Below, one piece after another: positions 6,140 through 15,182 of a DNA stretch of 15,182 nucleotides; the stretch's first letter is position 1, and each line of letters starts with the position of its first letter. The notes under the pieces are model-generated. The model ran no database searches. It was not told the DNA's origin and saw only the letters and a program-made list of their open reading frames with translations. A program made the position numbers and the translations under genes. This DNA comes from Nitrospinota bacterium (GTDB taxonomy: Bacteria; JADFOP01), in contig JADFOP010000047.1 of the NCBI GenBank assembly GCA_022562795.1, positions 1 through 15,182 of the forward strand. The letters are read 5' to 3'.

Positions 6140-7219
6140 ATGAAAGCCGTTGCTGTACACCCAGGAGAGAAGGGGAGCGCCCACCTGCGGGAGGTGCCCA
6201 CGCCCGATGTCGGTCCAGGTGAGGTTCTGGTCCGCGTGGTCCAGGTGGGGCTCGACGGCACCGATACCGAGATCAACGATGGCTTATACGGCGAGGCCCC
6301 CCCTGGCGACGATTACCTCATTATCGGACACGAATCGTTGGGCGTCGTCGAAGATGTGGGCTCGGAAGTTTCCGATTTAAGCGTCGGAGATCTGGTCGTC
6401 GCTACGGTCCGTCGGCCGGGCGGTTGCATCAACTGCCAGGCCGGGGAAAATGACATGTGTCTTGACGGCGACTACACCGAGCGGGGCATCAAGGGCGCCC
6501 ACGGTTTCCTCGCCGACTATTACGTAGAGGTCCCCGACTACCTAGTCACATTGCCCGCGGGGTATGAGCCGGTCGGCGTGCTCTTAGAGCCTGTCACCGT
6601 TGCCGAGAAAGGGATCGTCCAGGCCCTGGAAGTTCAGCGGCGCATGGCCTGGGAGCCTGGGCGCGCCCTCGTGCTCGGGGCGGGCCCCCTTGGCCTTCTG
6701 GCCACGGCCCTGCTGAGGATAATGGGTCTGGAGACCTACACTGTGGCCCGCGCGCCGGCTGACGGGGCGAGCCTGAAGCAGCAACTGATTGCCGAGATGG
6801 GGGCCGCCTACCTGAGCAGTCGGGAGCACCCGGTCCACGAGCTGGGAAGCGAGCTTGGCCGCATAGACCTCATCTTTGAGGCCACGGGCCACTCCGGGGT
6901 AGTCTTCGATGCGATGCAAGCCCTCGGGGTCAATGGGGTGATGTGTCTGACCGGGATCACAGGCGGCGACGCCGTGAGGGAAATTCCCGCCGACAAGATC
7001 AACCTTGAGATGGTGCTCGGCAACAAGTTGGTCTTCGGCAGCGTAAACGCAAACCGTCGCTACTTCGAGCTGGGAGTGGGCCACATTGGAGAGATCCGCG
7101 ACAGGTGGCCCGGCCTTCTGGAGCGCTTCTTCACCCAACGTCTTTCCATCGAGGAGTTCGAGAAGGGGCTCTATCGCCCCAAGGACGACATCAAGACGGT
7201 GGTGGAGCTGCAGTCGTAA
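6140..7219 (+). CDS. gdh: Glucose 1-dehydrogenase, archaeal medium-chain type
   Basis: A 359-residue zinc-dependent medium-chain dehydrogenase resembling glucose 1-dehydrogenases of Haloferax, Thermoplasma and Sulfolobus, which oxidise glucose to gluconolactone with NAD(P)+. Catalytic zinc ligands follow the haloarchaeal pattern: Asp39 (in [15 protein letters not shown]), His64-Glu65 (GHESLG) and Glu150. The structural-zinc loop has Cys96, Cys99 and Cys107 within [17 protein letters not shown]. The Rossmann motif GAGPLG starts near residue 180, and beta-2 ends in TVARAP, where Arg204 could hold the NADP phosphate. AAGGAG at about 6125-6130 precedes the ATG. It opens the right-hand operon and lies 17 bases upstream of a GH15 hydrolase that can release glucose, which fits its substrate. 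Other sugar specificity, for example galactose, is possible in this family. Confidence 0.88.
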   Translation: MKAVAVHPGEKGSAHLREVPTPDVGPGEVLVRVVQVGLDGTDTEINDGLYGEAPPGDDYLIIGHESLGVVEDVGSEVSDLSVGDLVVATVRRPGGCINCQAGENDMCLDGDYTERGIKGAHGFLADYYVEVPDYLVTLPAGYEPVGVLLEPVTVAEKGIVQALEVQRRMAWEPGRALVLGAGPLGLLATALLRIMGLETYTVARAPADGASLKQQLIAEMGAAYLSSREHPVHELGSELGRIDLIFEATGHSGVVFDAMQALGVNGVMCLTGITGGDAVREIPADKINLEMVLGNKLVFGSVNANRRYFELGVGHIGEIRDRWPGLLERFFTQRLSIEEFEKGLYRPKDDIKTVVELQS

Positions 7220-7236
7220 AGAAAGGGTACCGAGCG

Positions 7237-9042
<1,806 letters not shown>

Positions 9043-9043
9043 C

Positions 9044-10393
9044 GTGGCGACGCCGCCCGGTGTTTCCGCCTCACCCGCCATCGGTCACGTCCTGGCCCGG
9101 CCGTCGACCTCGCTTGCCCCGCGCATCCTGATCCTTGGAGGCGGGTTCGCCGGTGTCACCACCGCCCTGGAGTTGGCCAAGCGGTGCGCAGGCGTCCTGC
9201 CGGTCCATATTACCCTCGTCTCAAACCAGAACTTCTTCCTGTTTACCCCGATGCTCGCTGAGGCCGCCGCCGGGGCGGTGGAAACCCGACACGTCCTCTA
9301 TCCCATCCGGCCACTTTGCGTAGCCTGGGGTGTCGAGTTCGGTGAGATGTCGGTCGAAGCCATCGACCTCGAGCGTCACCGGGTAATTGCCGGTCACCGC
9401 CGGTCCCAGATACGCCAGCGGCTCTACTACGACAAGCTGGTGCTGGCCCTCGGCGCCAGACCCAACATGGCGCTGGTGCCGGGCGCGGCGGAGCACGCCC
9501 TCGCCTTTAAAGGGGCGGGCGACGCCGTCCGAATCCGAAACCATGTGATAAACCTTTTCGAGGCGGCCGTCTTGACCGACGACCCGTGGGCACGGCAACG
9601 CCTGCTGACGTTCGTCGTCGTGGGGGCGGGCCACGCTGGAACAGAGCTCATCGCGGCCCTGGAAGAGCTTACGCGTGGGATTTTGCTCCGACACTATCCC
9701 TCCATACCCCCCGAGAGCATCCGCCTGGTCCTGGTCGGCAGGACTGTTCTTCCCCAAACGGCCACGAACCTCGCCGACTATGCGCGGGAGCAGCTTATCA
9801 AAAGGGGGATTGAGTTAGAATCTAGCAGGGGGGCGGAGGTCTCGCCAGAGGGCCTGACTCTAAAGGACGGTCGGGTCATTCCAAGCAACTGCGTCATCTG
9901 GACCGCCGGCAACCGCGTTAGCCCGGTTGTGGCCGACCTGCCGTTGGAAAAGGCGAAGGACGGGCGGCTGCAGGTCAACGAGTTCTTCGAGGTAAAGGGG
10001 GTGTGCAACGTCTACGCCCTCGGGGACAATTCCTACCAGATTGACCCACACACAGAGAAGCCGTACGTCGCAACGGCGCAGGTCGCAATCCGCCAGGCCC
10101 GGGCGCTGGCTGCTGTGGTGGAGGCGGAGCTGATCGGCCGCGAGAAGAAACCTTTCAGATTCCGCCTGCTTGGTGAGATGGTGCCCCTAAGCCGTCGGAC
10201 CGCAGTCGCCGATCTTAAGGGGTTTAAGCTCGTCGGCTTCCCCGCCTGGCTCATCTGGAAGACGGTCTACATGCTCAAACTACCGACCCTGGTCGCCCGC
10301 GTGAGAGTTTTTCTGGATTGGATGGTCGAACTCTTCTTCGAGCGGGATGTTTCGGAATTCACAATGGAAGAGGAGAAGGGTAGGGGAGGCTGA
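9044..10393 (+). CDS. ndh: Type II NAD(P)H:quinone oxidoreductase
   Basis: A 449-residue FAD enzyme of the NDH-2 family, a peripheral membrane protein that transfers electrons from NAD(P)H to quinone without pumping protons. FAD is bound by GGGFAG (residues 32-37) and by the ALGD motif near 325; the second Rossmann motif GAGHAGTEL is at 194-202. The C-terminus (about 396-435, FPAWLIWKTVYMLKL) is hydrophobic and amphipathic, as in NDH-2 membrane anchors. Beta-2 of the NAD(P)H domain ends LVLVGRTVLP, with Gly-Arg where NADH-specific enzymes carry an acidic residue, which suggests acceptance of NADPH. The start is taken as GTG at 9044 with GGGAGGG just upstream; an in-frame TTG at 9026 lacks such a site. 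It overlaps nothing and sits one base from both neighbours, so it is firmly in the operon. Confidence 0.9.
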   Translation: MATPPGVSASPAIGHVLARPSTSLAPRILILGGGFAGVTTALELAKRCAGVLPVHITLVSNQNFFLFTPMLAEAAAGAVETRHVLYPIRPLCVAWGVEFGEMSVEAIDLERHRVIAGHRRSQIRQRLYYDKLVLALGARPNMALVPGAAEHALAFKGAGDAVRIRNHVINLFEAAVLTDDPWARQRLLTFVVVGAGHAGTELIAALEELTRGILLRHYPSIPPESIRLVLVGRTVLPQTATNLADYAREQLIKRGIELESSRGAEVSPEGLTLKDGRVIPSNCVIWTAGNRVSPVVADLPLEKAKDGRLQVNEFFEVKGVCNVYALGDNSYQIDPHTEKPYVATAQVAIRQARALAAVVEAELIGREKKPFRFRLLGEMVPLSRRTAVADLKGFKLVGFPAWLIWKTVYMLKLPTLVARVRVFLDWMVELFFERDVSEFTMEEEKGRGG

Positions 10394-10394
10394 G

Positions 10395-11813
10395 ATGCCA
10401 CGGGGTGAAGCGCGGAGACCCTTGAAGGCCCGTCTGCCGGTGTGGAGACGTTTGGGGTGGCGCCTTGGTGCGACCATCCTGGTGCTGACCGCCCTTGGGA
10501 TATTGCTGAGCGGCCTCCTCCAGTACCGGGCTCAGGATCGGCTGCTACGTGAGTCCCTGGGCTCCCTCCTGCTCAACATCGCTCGAACCGGCACACTGGT
10601 GCTGGACGGGGATCTGCACCAGAGGGTCGTGAAGGAGGGACGGAACGACACGGAAGCATATCAGACAATCCGAGCGAAGCTCAAGCAGATTCAAGAGACG
10701 AACCAGCTCGGGGACCCGGTATACACAATCGTGGACGTTATGGGTGAGAAGGCCCGTTTCGCTGTCATCAGCCAGGGTTCGGTGTCGGTTGGCAAGCCCT
10801 ATCAGCTGGCCCCGTCGATCCAGCCCATTCTGGTGCGCGTGTTGGCCGAGGGGGCCGCCGCGTACACCGACATCTACCAGAACGAGCACGGCGTCTGGAT
10901 CACCGCTTTCGCTCCGATTTTGAACGAAGCGGGCCAGACCGTGGGCGCCCTCGACGTAGATTTTAGGGCCGATGTCTACCTTGCCGAGCTGGGAGCCGTC
11001 AGGCGACGGCTCTATCTCCACTCGCTGGCCGCTGCCATCCTGGCTCTGGTTGCAGGGGTCCTGCTCGCACGCCAAATTACCCGCCCGTTGGCCGAGTTGG
11101 CGTCGTCTGCCCGGAAGGTGGTCGAGGGGGATCTGACCACCAGGGTCCAGATCGACTCCCGGGATGAGATTGGCATGTTGGGCAACGTCTTCCATCTCAT
11201 GGTCGAGCGTCTGCAGGTCTCCCACCGGAGCATGGTGGACGTGTTGGTTCGAGCGTTGGAGGCGCGTGGAGGAGAGGACGGCTCGCTCCGGCGTCTGGCC
11301 ACAGCCGCGCTCGCCCTTGCCGATGGCCTGGAGGTTACTCCGACCCAGCGTGAGGCCCTCGAACTCGGAGCGCTCTTGCACGACATAGGCGAGATCAGGA
11401 CCCCCGAGGCGGTCCTGCAAAAGCCCGGCCCCCTCACGCCCGAGGAGCGCCGATTGGTCGAGCAACACCCGGCAGTAGGCGTGGACCTCTTGGAGACGGT
11501 GCCCTTGCTGACCCCGGCCCTCGACGTGGTGGGCGGCCACCACGAACGCTATGAAGGAGGTGGCTACCCGCAGGGGATAGGTGGAGACGACATCCCCTTA
11601 ACGGCCCGCATCTTCGCCGTAGTCGACGCCCTCGACGCAATGGCCCACGACCGGCCGTACCGGAGCGCCCGTCAGGTCGCCGAGGCGCTGGAGGAGCTCA
11701 AACTGCAGGCCGGCAAACAGTTTGACCCGCGGATCGTGGAGGTTGCCTTGTCGATCGACGAGTCGAGGTGGGAGGAGCTCCTGGGAAACCAGGAGACGGG
11801 GCAGAGTGACTAA
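10395..11813 (+). CDS. Membrane sensor with HAMP and atypical HD-GYP domain
   Basis: A 472-residue signalling protein. Order: a membrane helix at about 21-43; an extracytoplasmic sensor region (about 50-200, Cache-like, with PVYTIVDVMGEKARFAVIS); a second membrane helix at about 206-225; a HAMP linker (ARQITRPLAELASSARKV to about 275); and a C-terminal HD-GYP domain (about 280-455) of the kind that hydrolyses c-di-GMP. The HD pair is His329-Asp330, followed by His358, His382-His383, GYP (390-392) and Asp411. Two family residues differ: HDIGK reads HDIGE (Glu333), and the first metal-binding histidine, normally in a GHSERV-like motif, is replaced by DGSLRR at 295-300. Activity may be changed or lost. 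GGGGAGG at 10383-10389 precedes the ATG. It is odd inside a metabolic operon. Confidence 0.87.
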   Translation: MPRGEARRPLKARLPVWRRLGWRLGATILVLTALGILLSGLLQYRAQDRLLRESLGSLLLNIARTGTLVLDGDLHQRVVKEGRNDTEAYQTIRAKLKQIQETNQLGDPVYTIVDVMGEKARFAVISQGSVSVGKPYQLAPSIQPILVRVLAEGAAAYTDIYQNEHGVWITAFAPILNEAGQTVGALDVDFRADVYLAELGAVRRRLYLHSLAAAILALVAGVLLARQITRPLAELASSARKVVEGDLTTRVQIDSRDEIGMLGNVFHLMVERLQVSHRSMVDVLVRALEARGGEDGSLRRLATAALALADGLEVTPTQREALELGALLHDIGEIRTPEAVLQKPGPLTPEERRLVEQHPAVGVDLLETVPLLTPALDVVGGHHERYEGGGYPQGIGGDDIPLTARIFAVVDALDAMAHDRPYRSARQVAEALEELKLQAGKQFDPRIVEVALSIDESRWEELLGNQETGQSD

Positions 11814-11816
11814 CTG

Positions 11817-11844
11817 ACGAGAACGCTTCGCTGGAGGTTCTCGT
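11817..11844 (+). promoter_or_regulatory. Hairpin between the sensor gene and gnd
   Basis: Arms ACGAGAAC (11817-11824) and GTTCTCGT (11837-11844) pair perfectly over eight bases, and after one bulged G the stem continues CTTC/GGAG around a three-base loop. No T-run follows, so an intrinsic terminator is unlikely. It lies in the 61-base gap upstream of gnd, whose AAGGAG is at 11861-11866. It could stabilise or process the message, or mark an internal expression change. Confidence 0.5.
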
Positions 11845-11874
11845 GGCTGGCCGAGACCATAAGGAGTAATCAGC

Positions 11875-12783
11875 ATGGAAATTGGAATGATAGGTTTAGG
11901 CAAGATGGGAGCCAACATGGCCGAGCGGCTCATCCGAGGGGGACACCGAGTGGTCGGTTACGATCGGACCCAGGAGTCGCTAGAGCGGGCCGCCGAAAAG
12001 GGGATCGTTGCCGTGGACTCCTTAGAAGCCCTGGTCGGGGAGCTGAGCGCGCCTCGAGCGGTCTGGGTGATGGTCCCGGCCGGCCCTCCCGTGGACGAAA
12101 ACATCGAGGCCCTCCTCGGCCTGCTCGCCGAGGACGATGTCATTTTGGATGGCGGTAATTCAAACTACAATGACACGCAGAAGCGGTCGGCGATGGTCGG
12201 CGATCGGGGCCTCCACTATGTGGATGTGGGAACAAGCGGCGGCGTTTGGGGCCTCGACGAAGGAGACAGCATGATGATCGGCGGGCCAGAGGAGGCCGTG
12301 GAGCGACTAAGGCCAATCTTCGAGACCCTGGCGCCGGCTGCGGACAAAGGCTGGGGCCGGGTAGGCCCGAGCGGAGCCGGCCACTTCGTGAAGATGGTCC
12401 ACAACGGGATCGAGTACGGAATGATGCAGGCCTTTGCCGAGGGGTTCGCCATCATGAAGCGGAAAGAGGCATTAGGGCTCGACCTCCATCAGGTATCCGA
12501 GATATGGCGTTACGGGAGCGTGGTCCGCTCCTGGCTTCTCGACCTCCTCGCCCCGGCTCTGGCCGAAGACCAAACGCTCGAAGGCGTGGCCCCCTACGTC
12601 GCCGACTCCGGCGAGGGGCGCTGGATGGTCTTCGAGTCGATCAATCTCGACGTGCCCGCTCCCGTCACAGCGCTATCGCTCATACAACGCCTCCGCTCCC
12701 GCGACGAGGAGTCCTACGGCGACCGGCTCCTCGCCGTCCTAAGACGCCAGTTCGGAGGCCACGCCATCAAGCCGAAGGAGTGA
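11875..12783 (+). CDS. gnd: 6-phosphogluconate dehydrogenase, short NAD-type form
   Basis: A 302-residue decarboxylating 6-phosphogluconate dehydrogenase, which converts 6-phosphogluconate to ribulose-5-phosphate and CO2. The N-terminal Rossmann motif GLGKMG is at residues 7-12, the substrate loop GTSGGVWG at 119-126, and Lys173, Asn177 and Glu180 form the conserved catalytic helix. The length of about 300 residues marks the short form (GndA/YqeC-like) rather than the 470-residue NADP enzyme of enteric bacteria. Beta-2 ends VGYDRT with Asp30, where NADP enzymes have NRT; this fits NAD+ preference and is an inference. AAGGAG lies eight bases upstream of the ATG, and the stop is two bases from the zwf start, so gnd and zwf are translated together. 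The 61-base gap before it carries a hairpin. Confidence 0.93.
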   Translation: MEIGMIGLGKMGANMAERLIRGGHRVVGYDRTQESLERAAEKGIVAVDSLEALVGELSAPRAVWVMVPAGPPVDENIEALLGLLAEDDVILDGGNSNYNDTQKRSAMVGDRGLHYVDVGTSGGVWGLDEGDSMMIGGPEEAVERLRPIFETLAPAADKGWGRVGPSGAGHFVKMVHNGIEYGMMQAFAEGFAIMKRKEALGLDLHQVSEIWRYGSVVRSWLLDLLAPALAEDQTLEGVAPYVADSGEGRWMVFESINLDVPAPVTALSLIQRLRSRDEESYGDRLLAVLRRQFGGHAIKPKE

Positions 12784-12785
12784 CG

Positions 12786-14246
12786 ATGAGAGAAAATCGC
12801 GCCGAGCCTCATATCTTCGTAATATTTGGTGGGACTGGAGACCTTTCGCGCCGGAAGCTCCTACCTGCGATTTCAAACCTCTCAAACCAGGGGCTTCTTC
12901 CGGATGAGGGCTCCATCGTACTCGGCGTGGCGCGGGATTCGGAACACGACGACGAGAGCTTTAGGGCCTTGGTCCACGAAGCGTTGCTCTCAAAGGGTTT
13001 TTCAGCCGAAGACGTCGGCAGGTGGTGCGAGGGGTGTGTGCGTTACCAGACCATCGGGGGGCATGGGGCGGAAGACTTCCTGGCCCTCGCCTCCCGCATC
13101 GATGCTATAGAGGGCGAGCACAACCTTCCCGGCAATCGGGTCTTCTACCTCGCGTTGCCGCCTGTGGCGTTTCCCAGAACCATCACTGGACTTGGGGAGG
13201 CAGGGCTTAATTCGAGCTCCGGCTGGACGCGTGTCGTACTCGAGAAACCCTTCGGGCACGACCTCGCTTCGGCCCAGGAGCTCCACCGGCTTATCCACGC
13301 CAACTTCGACGAATCCCAGGTCTACCGGCTCGACCATTACCTCGGGAAAGAGACGGTCCAGAACCTGCTCGTTTTCCGCTTCTCCAATCCCATTTTTGAG
13401 TCCATCTGGAACAGGGACCGGGTCCAAAGCATTCAGATAACCGTGGCTGAGGATCTGGGGGTTGAGCAGCGGGCAGGCTACTACGAGCAGTCGGGGGCGC
13501 TTCGCGACATGGTGCAAAACCACCTCATCCAGCTGGTGACGCTGATTGCGATGGAGGTCCCATCGGCCTTCACGGCCGATGCGGTTCGCTACGAGAAGAC
13601 CAAGGTGCTGCGCTCGATCGCGCCCCTTCTTCGCCACGACGTGGTTTTCGGCCAATACGCCCGAGGCACCATCGAGGGAATCGAGGCGCCCGGCTACCTC
13701 GAAGAGCCCGGCGTCGCGCCTGATTCCCGGACGGAGACCTTCGTGGCCATGAAGCTTGAGGTGGATACGTGGAGATGGCAAGGTGTCCCCTTTTACATCC
13801 GAACGGGAAAGCGCCTGCCTCAAAAGCTGACCCAGGTGGCCGTGACCTTCCGACGTCCCCCCGTGTACATGTTTGACTCGCTTGGGTTTTGCCCTATCAC
13901 CTCCAACGTGCTTTTGCTTACGTTGCAGCCCGACGAGGGCTTCTCCCTCTTCTTTGACGTCAAGACGCCGGGTGAGCCCTTCAACGTGGAGACCGTGCCT
14001 TTGCACTTCAATTACGAAGATGCCTTCGGCTCTCTTCCGGATGCTTACGAAACCCTGCTCCTTGACGTCCTAACCGGAGACCAGACCCTCTTCGTCCACG
14101 CCGACGAGGTGGAGACCTCCTGGAAAATCTTCACACCGTTGTTTGAGAAGGGTCTGGAGGTCCATCCCTACGAGGCCGGCGCATGGGGGCCTCCTGAGGC
14201 AGACCAGCTGCTTTATCAGTACGGGCACATGTGGCGTAACGCGTAG
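12786..14246 (+). CDS. zwf: Glucose-6-phosphate dehydrogenase
   Basis: A 486-residue glucose-6-phosphate dehydrogenase, the first enzyme of the oxidative pentose-phosphate pathway, which yields 6-phosphogluconolactone and NADPH. The nucleotide motif reads GGTGDLSRRKL (residues 15-25; GxTGDL type), and EKPFG at 153-157 supplies a substrate lysine. The active-site motif YRLDHYLGKE (180-189) holds Asp183, His184 and Lys188, and the base His246 sits in DMVQNHLIQL; these correspond to the residues known in Leuconostoc G6PDH. Length is normal. The frame stays open upstream to 12246 inside gnd, but the start at 12786 has GAAGGAG close by and gives the proper family N-terminus. Linked two bases downstream of gnd and followed by pgl, this completes the oxidative branch. 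Confidence 0.96.
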   Translation: MRENRAEPHIFVIFGGTGDLSRRKLLPAISNLSNQGLLPDEGSIVLGVARDSEHDDESFRALVHEALLSKGFSAEDVGRWCEGCVRYQTIGGHGAEDFLALASRIDAIEGEHNLPGNRVFYLALPPVAFPRTITGLGEAGLNSSSGWTRVVLEKPFGHDLASAQELHRLIHANFDESQVYRLDHYLGKETVQNLLVFRFSNPIFESIWNRDRVQSIQITVAEDLGVEQRAGYYEQSGALRDMVQNHLIQLVTLIAMEVPSAFTADAVRYEKTKVLRSIAPLLRHDVVFGQYARGTIEGIEAPGYLEEPGVAPDSRTETFVAMKLEVDTWRWQGVPFYIRTGKRLPQKLTQVAVTFRRPPVYMFDSLGFCPITSNVLLLTLQPDEGFSLFFDVKTPGEPFNVETVPLHFNYEDAFGSLPDAYETLLLDVLTGDQTLFVHADEVETSWKIFTPLFEKGLEVHPYEAGAWGPPEADQLLYQYGHMWRNA

Positions 14247-14247
14247 A

Positions 14248-14330
14248 TGGAAATTCCGGGAAATCGCGTAAAATCGTCATTTGGCATGGCGCCGTATTCG
14301 GAAATTCCCGGAAATTCGCGGAAAATCGTC
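14248..14330. repeat. Pair of 30-base repeats built from 10-base units
   Basis: Two near-identical repeats lie between zwf and pgl, at 14249-14278 and 14300-14330, matching at 28 of 31 aligned positions. Each consists of three units of about 10 bases. In the right copy these are CGGAAATTCC, CGGAAATTCG and CGGAAAATCG (14299-14328); the left copy has TGGAAATTCC, GGGAAATCG and CGTAAAATCG. Both end in TC. The 21 bases between them contain GGCGCC. The 98-base gap has nothing else except the pgl ribosome-binding site. A protein-binding array or a dispersed repeat family are possible explanations. Confidence 0.6.
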
Positions 14331-14344
14331 CCTTAGGAGGGCGC

Positions 14345-15139
14345 ATGGGAGTTCGCCAAATTTTCGTCTTCGACGATATATCTTCCCTGGAGGAGGCCGC
14401 GGCCCGCGAGGTCGTCCGCACGGCTAGAAACGCGGTCTCGCGCCGAGGGGTCTGTCACGTGGCGCTGGCCGGGGGCTCCACGCCGCGCGGGGTGTACGCG
14501 CGCTTGAGCGAAGAGCCCCACCGCGGGCGGATCGACTGGTCGAAAGTGCACCTATTCTGGGGTGATGAGCGATGTGTCCCGCCCGACGACCCGAAGAGCA
14601 ACTACCGGATGGCGCATGAGGCGCTCCTCTCAAGGACTCCCCTGCATGAGAGCTCGGTCCACCGAATCCACGTCGAGCTTGGCCCTGAACGGGCGGCGGC
14701 CGCGTACGAGGAAGAGATACGTGCCGTCGTCGGCGGGGCCACGCCACGTTTCGATTTGATTCTCCTTGGGATGGGCGCCGACGGACACACGGCCTCGCTC
14801 TTCCCCAACACCCCCGCGCTTCGGCAGGTTCGGCAAGAACCTCGCCTGGTGGCGCCGACCGTAGCGCCATCGCCTCCCCGGAGGCGGGTGACGCTCACTC
14901 TTAGGGCGATAAACGCGGCTCGCAAGGTGTTGTTCCTCGTGGCAGGCGGGGAGAAGGCCCGCACCCTCGCCAGAGTGTTTGAGGAGGGAGGCCGGACCTC
15001 GGAAGGGAGCCTGCCCGCGTCCCTCGTGAGGCCGCCCAAAGGGCGTCTGCTCTGGATGGTTGACCGCGCCGCGGCGGCCCGTTCATCTTCTGCCGGCAAC
15101 ATCGGCTCTAAAACCTCCTCTTTGCTAAGAAGAGACTAG
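14345..15139 (+). CDS. pgl: 6-phosphogluconolactonase
   Basis: A 264-residue 6-phosphogluconolactonase of the DevB/SOL type (NagB/RpiA-like fold), which hydrolyses 6-phosphogluconolactone from Zwf to 6-phosphogluconate for Gnd. Family motifs are GGSTP (residues 43-47), the GDER loop with FWGDERCVPPDDPKSNY (71-87) and GMGADGHTASLFP (142-154), which holds the catalytic histidine. The C-terminus extends about 20 residues beyond the usual end (after WMVDRAAA) with a serine-rich polar tail. AGGAGG at 14335-14340 is five bases from the ATG. The gene lies 98 bases downstream of zwf, separated by a repeat array, so it could be controlled partly on its own. No terminator is visible in the remaining 43 bases of the window. 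Confidence 0.94.
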   Translation: MGVRQIFVFDDISSLEEAAAREVVRTARNAVSRRGVCHVALAGGSTPRGVYARLSEEPHRGRIDWSKVHLFWGDERCVPPDDPKSNYRMAHEALLSRTPLHESSVHRIHVELGPERAAAAYEEEIRAVVGGATPRFDLILLGMGADGHTASLFPNTPALRQVRQEPRLVAPTVAPSPPRRRVTLTLRAINAARKVLFLVAGGEKARTLARVFEEGGRTSEGSLPASLVRPPKGRLLWMVDRAAAARSSSAGNIGSKTSSLLRRD

Positions 15140-15163
15140 CAGAAACAAAGAGACCTGTCGTCA

Positions 15164-15181
15164 CGTACTTCCCGTACTTCC
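15164..15181 (+). repeat. 9-base tandem repeat at window edge
   Basis: CGTACTTCC occurs twice without a gap (15164-15172 and 15173-15181) at the very end of the window, downstream of pgl. It may be the start of a longer array; only two units can be seen. Confidence 0.4.
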
Positions 15182-15182
15182 T

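Noticed and set aside
7105-7236. N-terminal extension of the GH15 frame into the glucose dehydrogenase gene
   Set aside because: The 44 extra residues are out-of-frame dehydrogenase sequence; the family begins at the ATG at 7237, which has a ribosome-binding site.
10545-11543. Minus-strand open frame of 332 codons opposite the HD-GYP sensor gene
   Set aside because: The composition is low-complexity and motif-free, while the + strand encodes an ordered sensor protein.
12246-12785. N-terminal extension of the zwf frame through gnd
   Set aside because: The extension is arginine- and proline-rich out-of-frame gnd sequence; the ATG at 12786 has a good ribosome-binding site and gives the normal G6PDH N-terminus.
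13002-14006. Minus-strand open frame of 334 codons opposite zwf
   Set aside because: zwf motifs on the + strand are unequivocal; the antisense product has no family features.
14248-14330. Possible CRISPR array from the two 30-base repeats
   Set aside because: Only two copies are present, the repeats themselves are built of 10-base units, the intervening stretch is 21 bases, and no cas gene is present.

Overview
The window reads as chromosomal DNA of a GC-rich Gram-negative bacterium, probably an uncultured proteobacterial or NC10/Tectomicrobia-like lineage. This placement is weak: it rests on general protein style and on the mix of a bacterial pentose-phosphate operon with an archaeal-type glucose dehydrogenase. 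All credible genes lie on the + strand, with strong Shine-Dalgarno sites and tight spacing. I see no rRNA, tRNA, CRISPR array, insertion sequence or phage gene.

Left block (1-5859): the 3' part of a major-facilitator transporter, a thioredoxin, a small protein with a C2H2-like zinc-binding pattern, a secreted protein of unknown function, an SRPBCC (START-like) protein, a short-chain dehydrogenase/reductase that has lost its catalytic tyrosine, a signal-less HtrA-type serine protease with one PDZ domain, and a short sigma-70 factor without region 1.1. Most neighbours touch or nearly touch, so most of the block may be co-transcribed. Its content (thiol redox, protease, alternative sigma factor) suggests a stress or protein-quality role, which is inference.

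Gap 5860-6139: a locally AT-rich intergenic region with a good sigma70-type promoter, an AT-rich inverted repeat just upstream of it, and an imperfect 12-base direct repeat on either side. It is the likely control region for the next operon.

Right block (6140-15139): archaeal-type glucose 1-dehydrogenase, a cytoplasmic GH15 glucan or trehalose hydrolase, a type II NAD(P)H:quinone oxidoreductase, a membrane sensor with an atypical HD-GYP domain, a short-form 6-phosphogluconate dehydrogenase (gnd), glucose-6-phosphate dehydrogenase (zwf) and 6-phosphogluconolactonase (pgl). Spacings of 1-17 bases link most pairs; a hairpin precedes gnd and a pair of 10-base-periodic repeats separates zwf from pgl. 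The simplest reading is an operon that releases glucose from a reserve sugar, oxidises glucose and glucose-6-phosphate, and returns the reduced cofactor to the quinone pool, with a c-di-GMP-type sensor built in.

The most notable signals are the periodic repeats at 14248-14330, the operon composition with an embedded HD-GYP sensor, the tyrosine-less reductase, the small zinc-finger-like protein, and cofactor-loop features that suggest an NADPH-oriented NDH-2.
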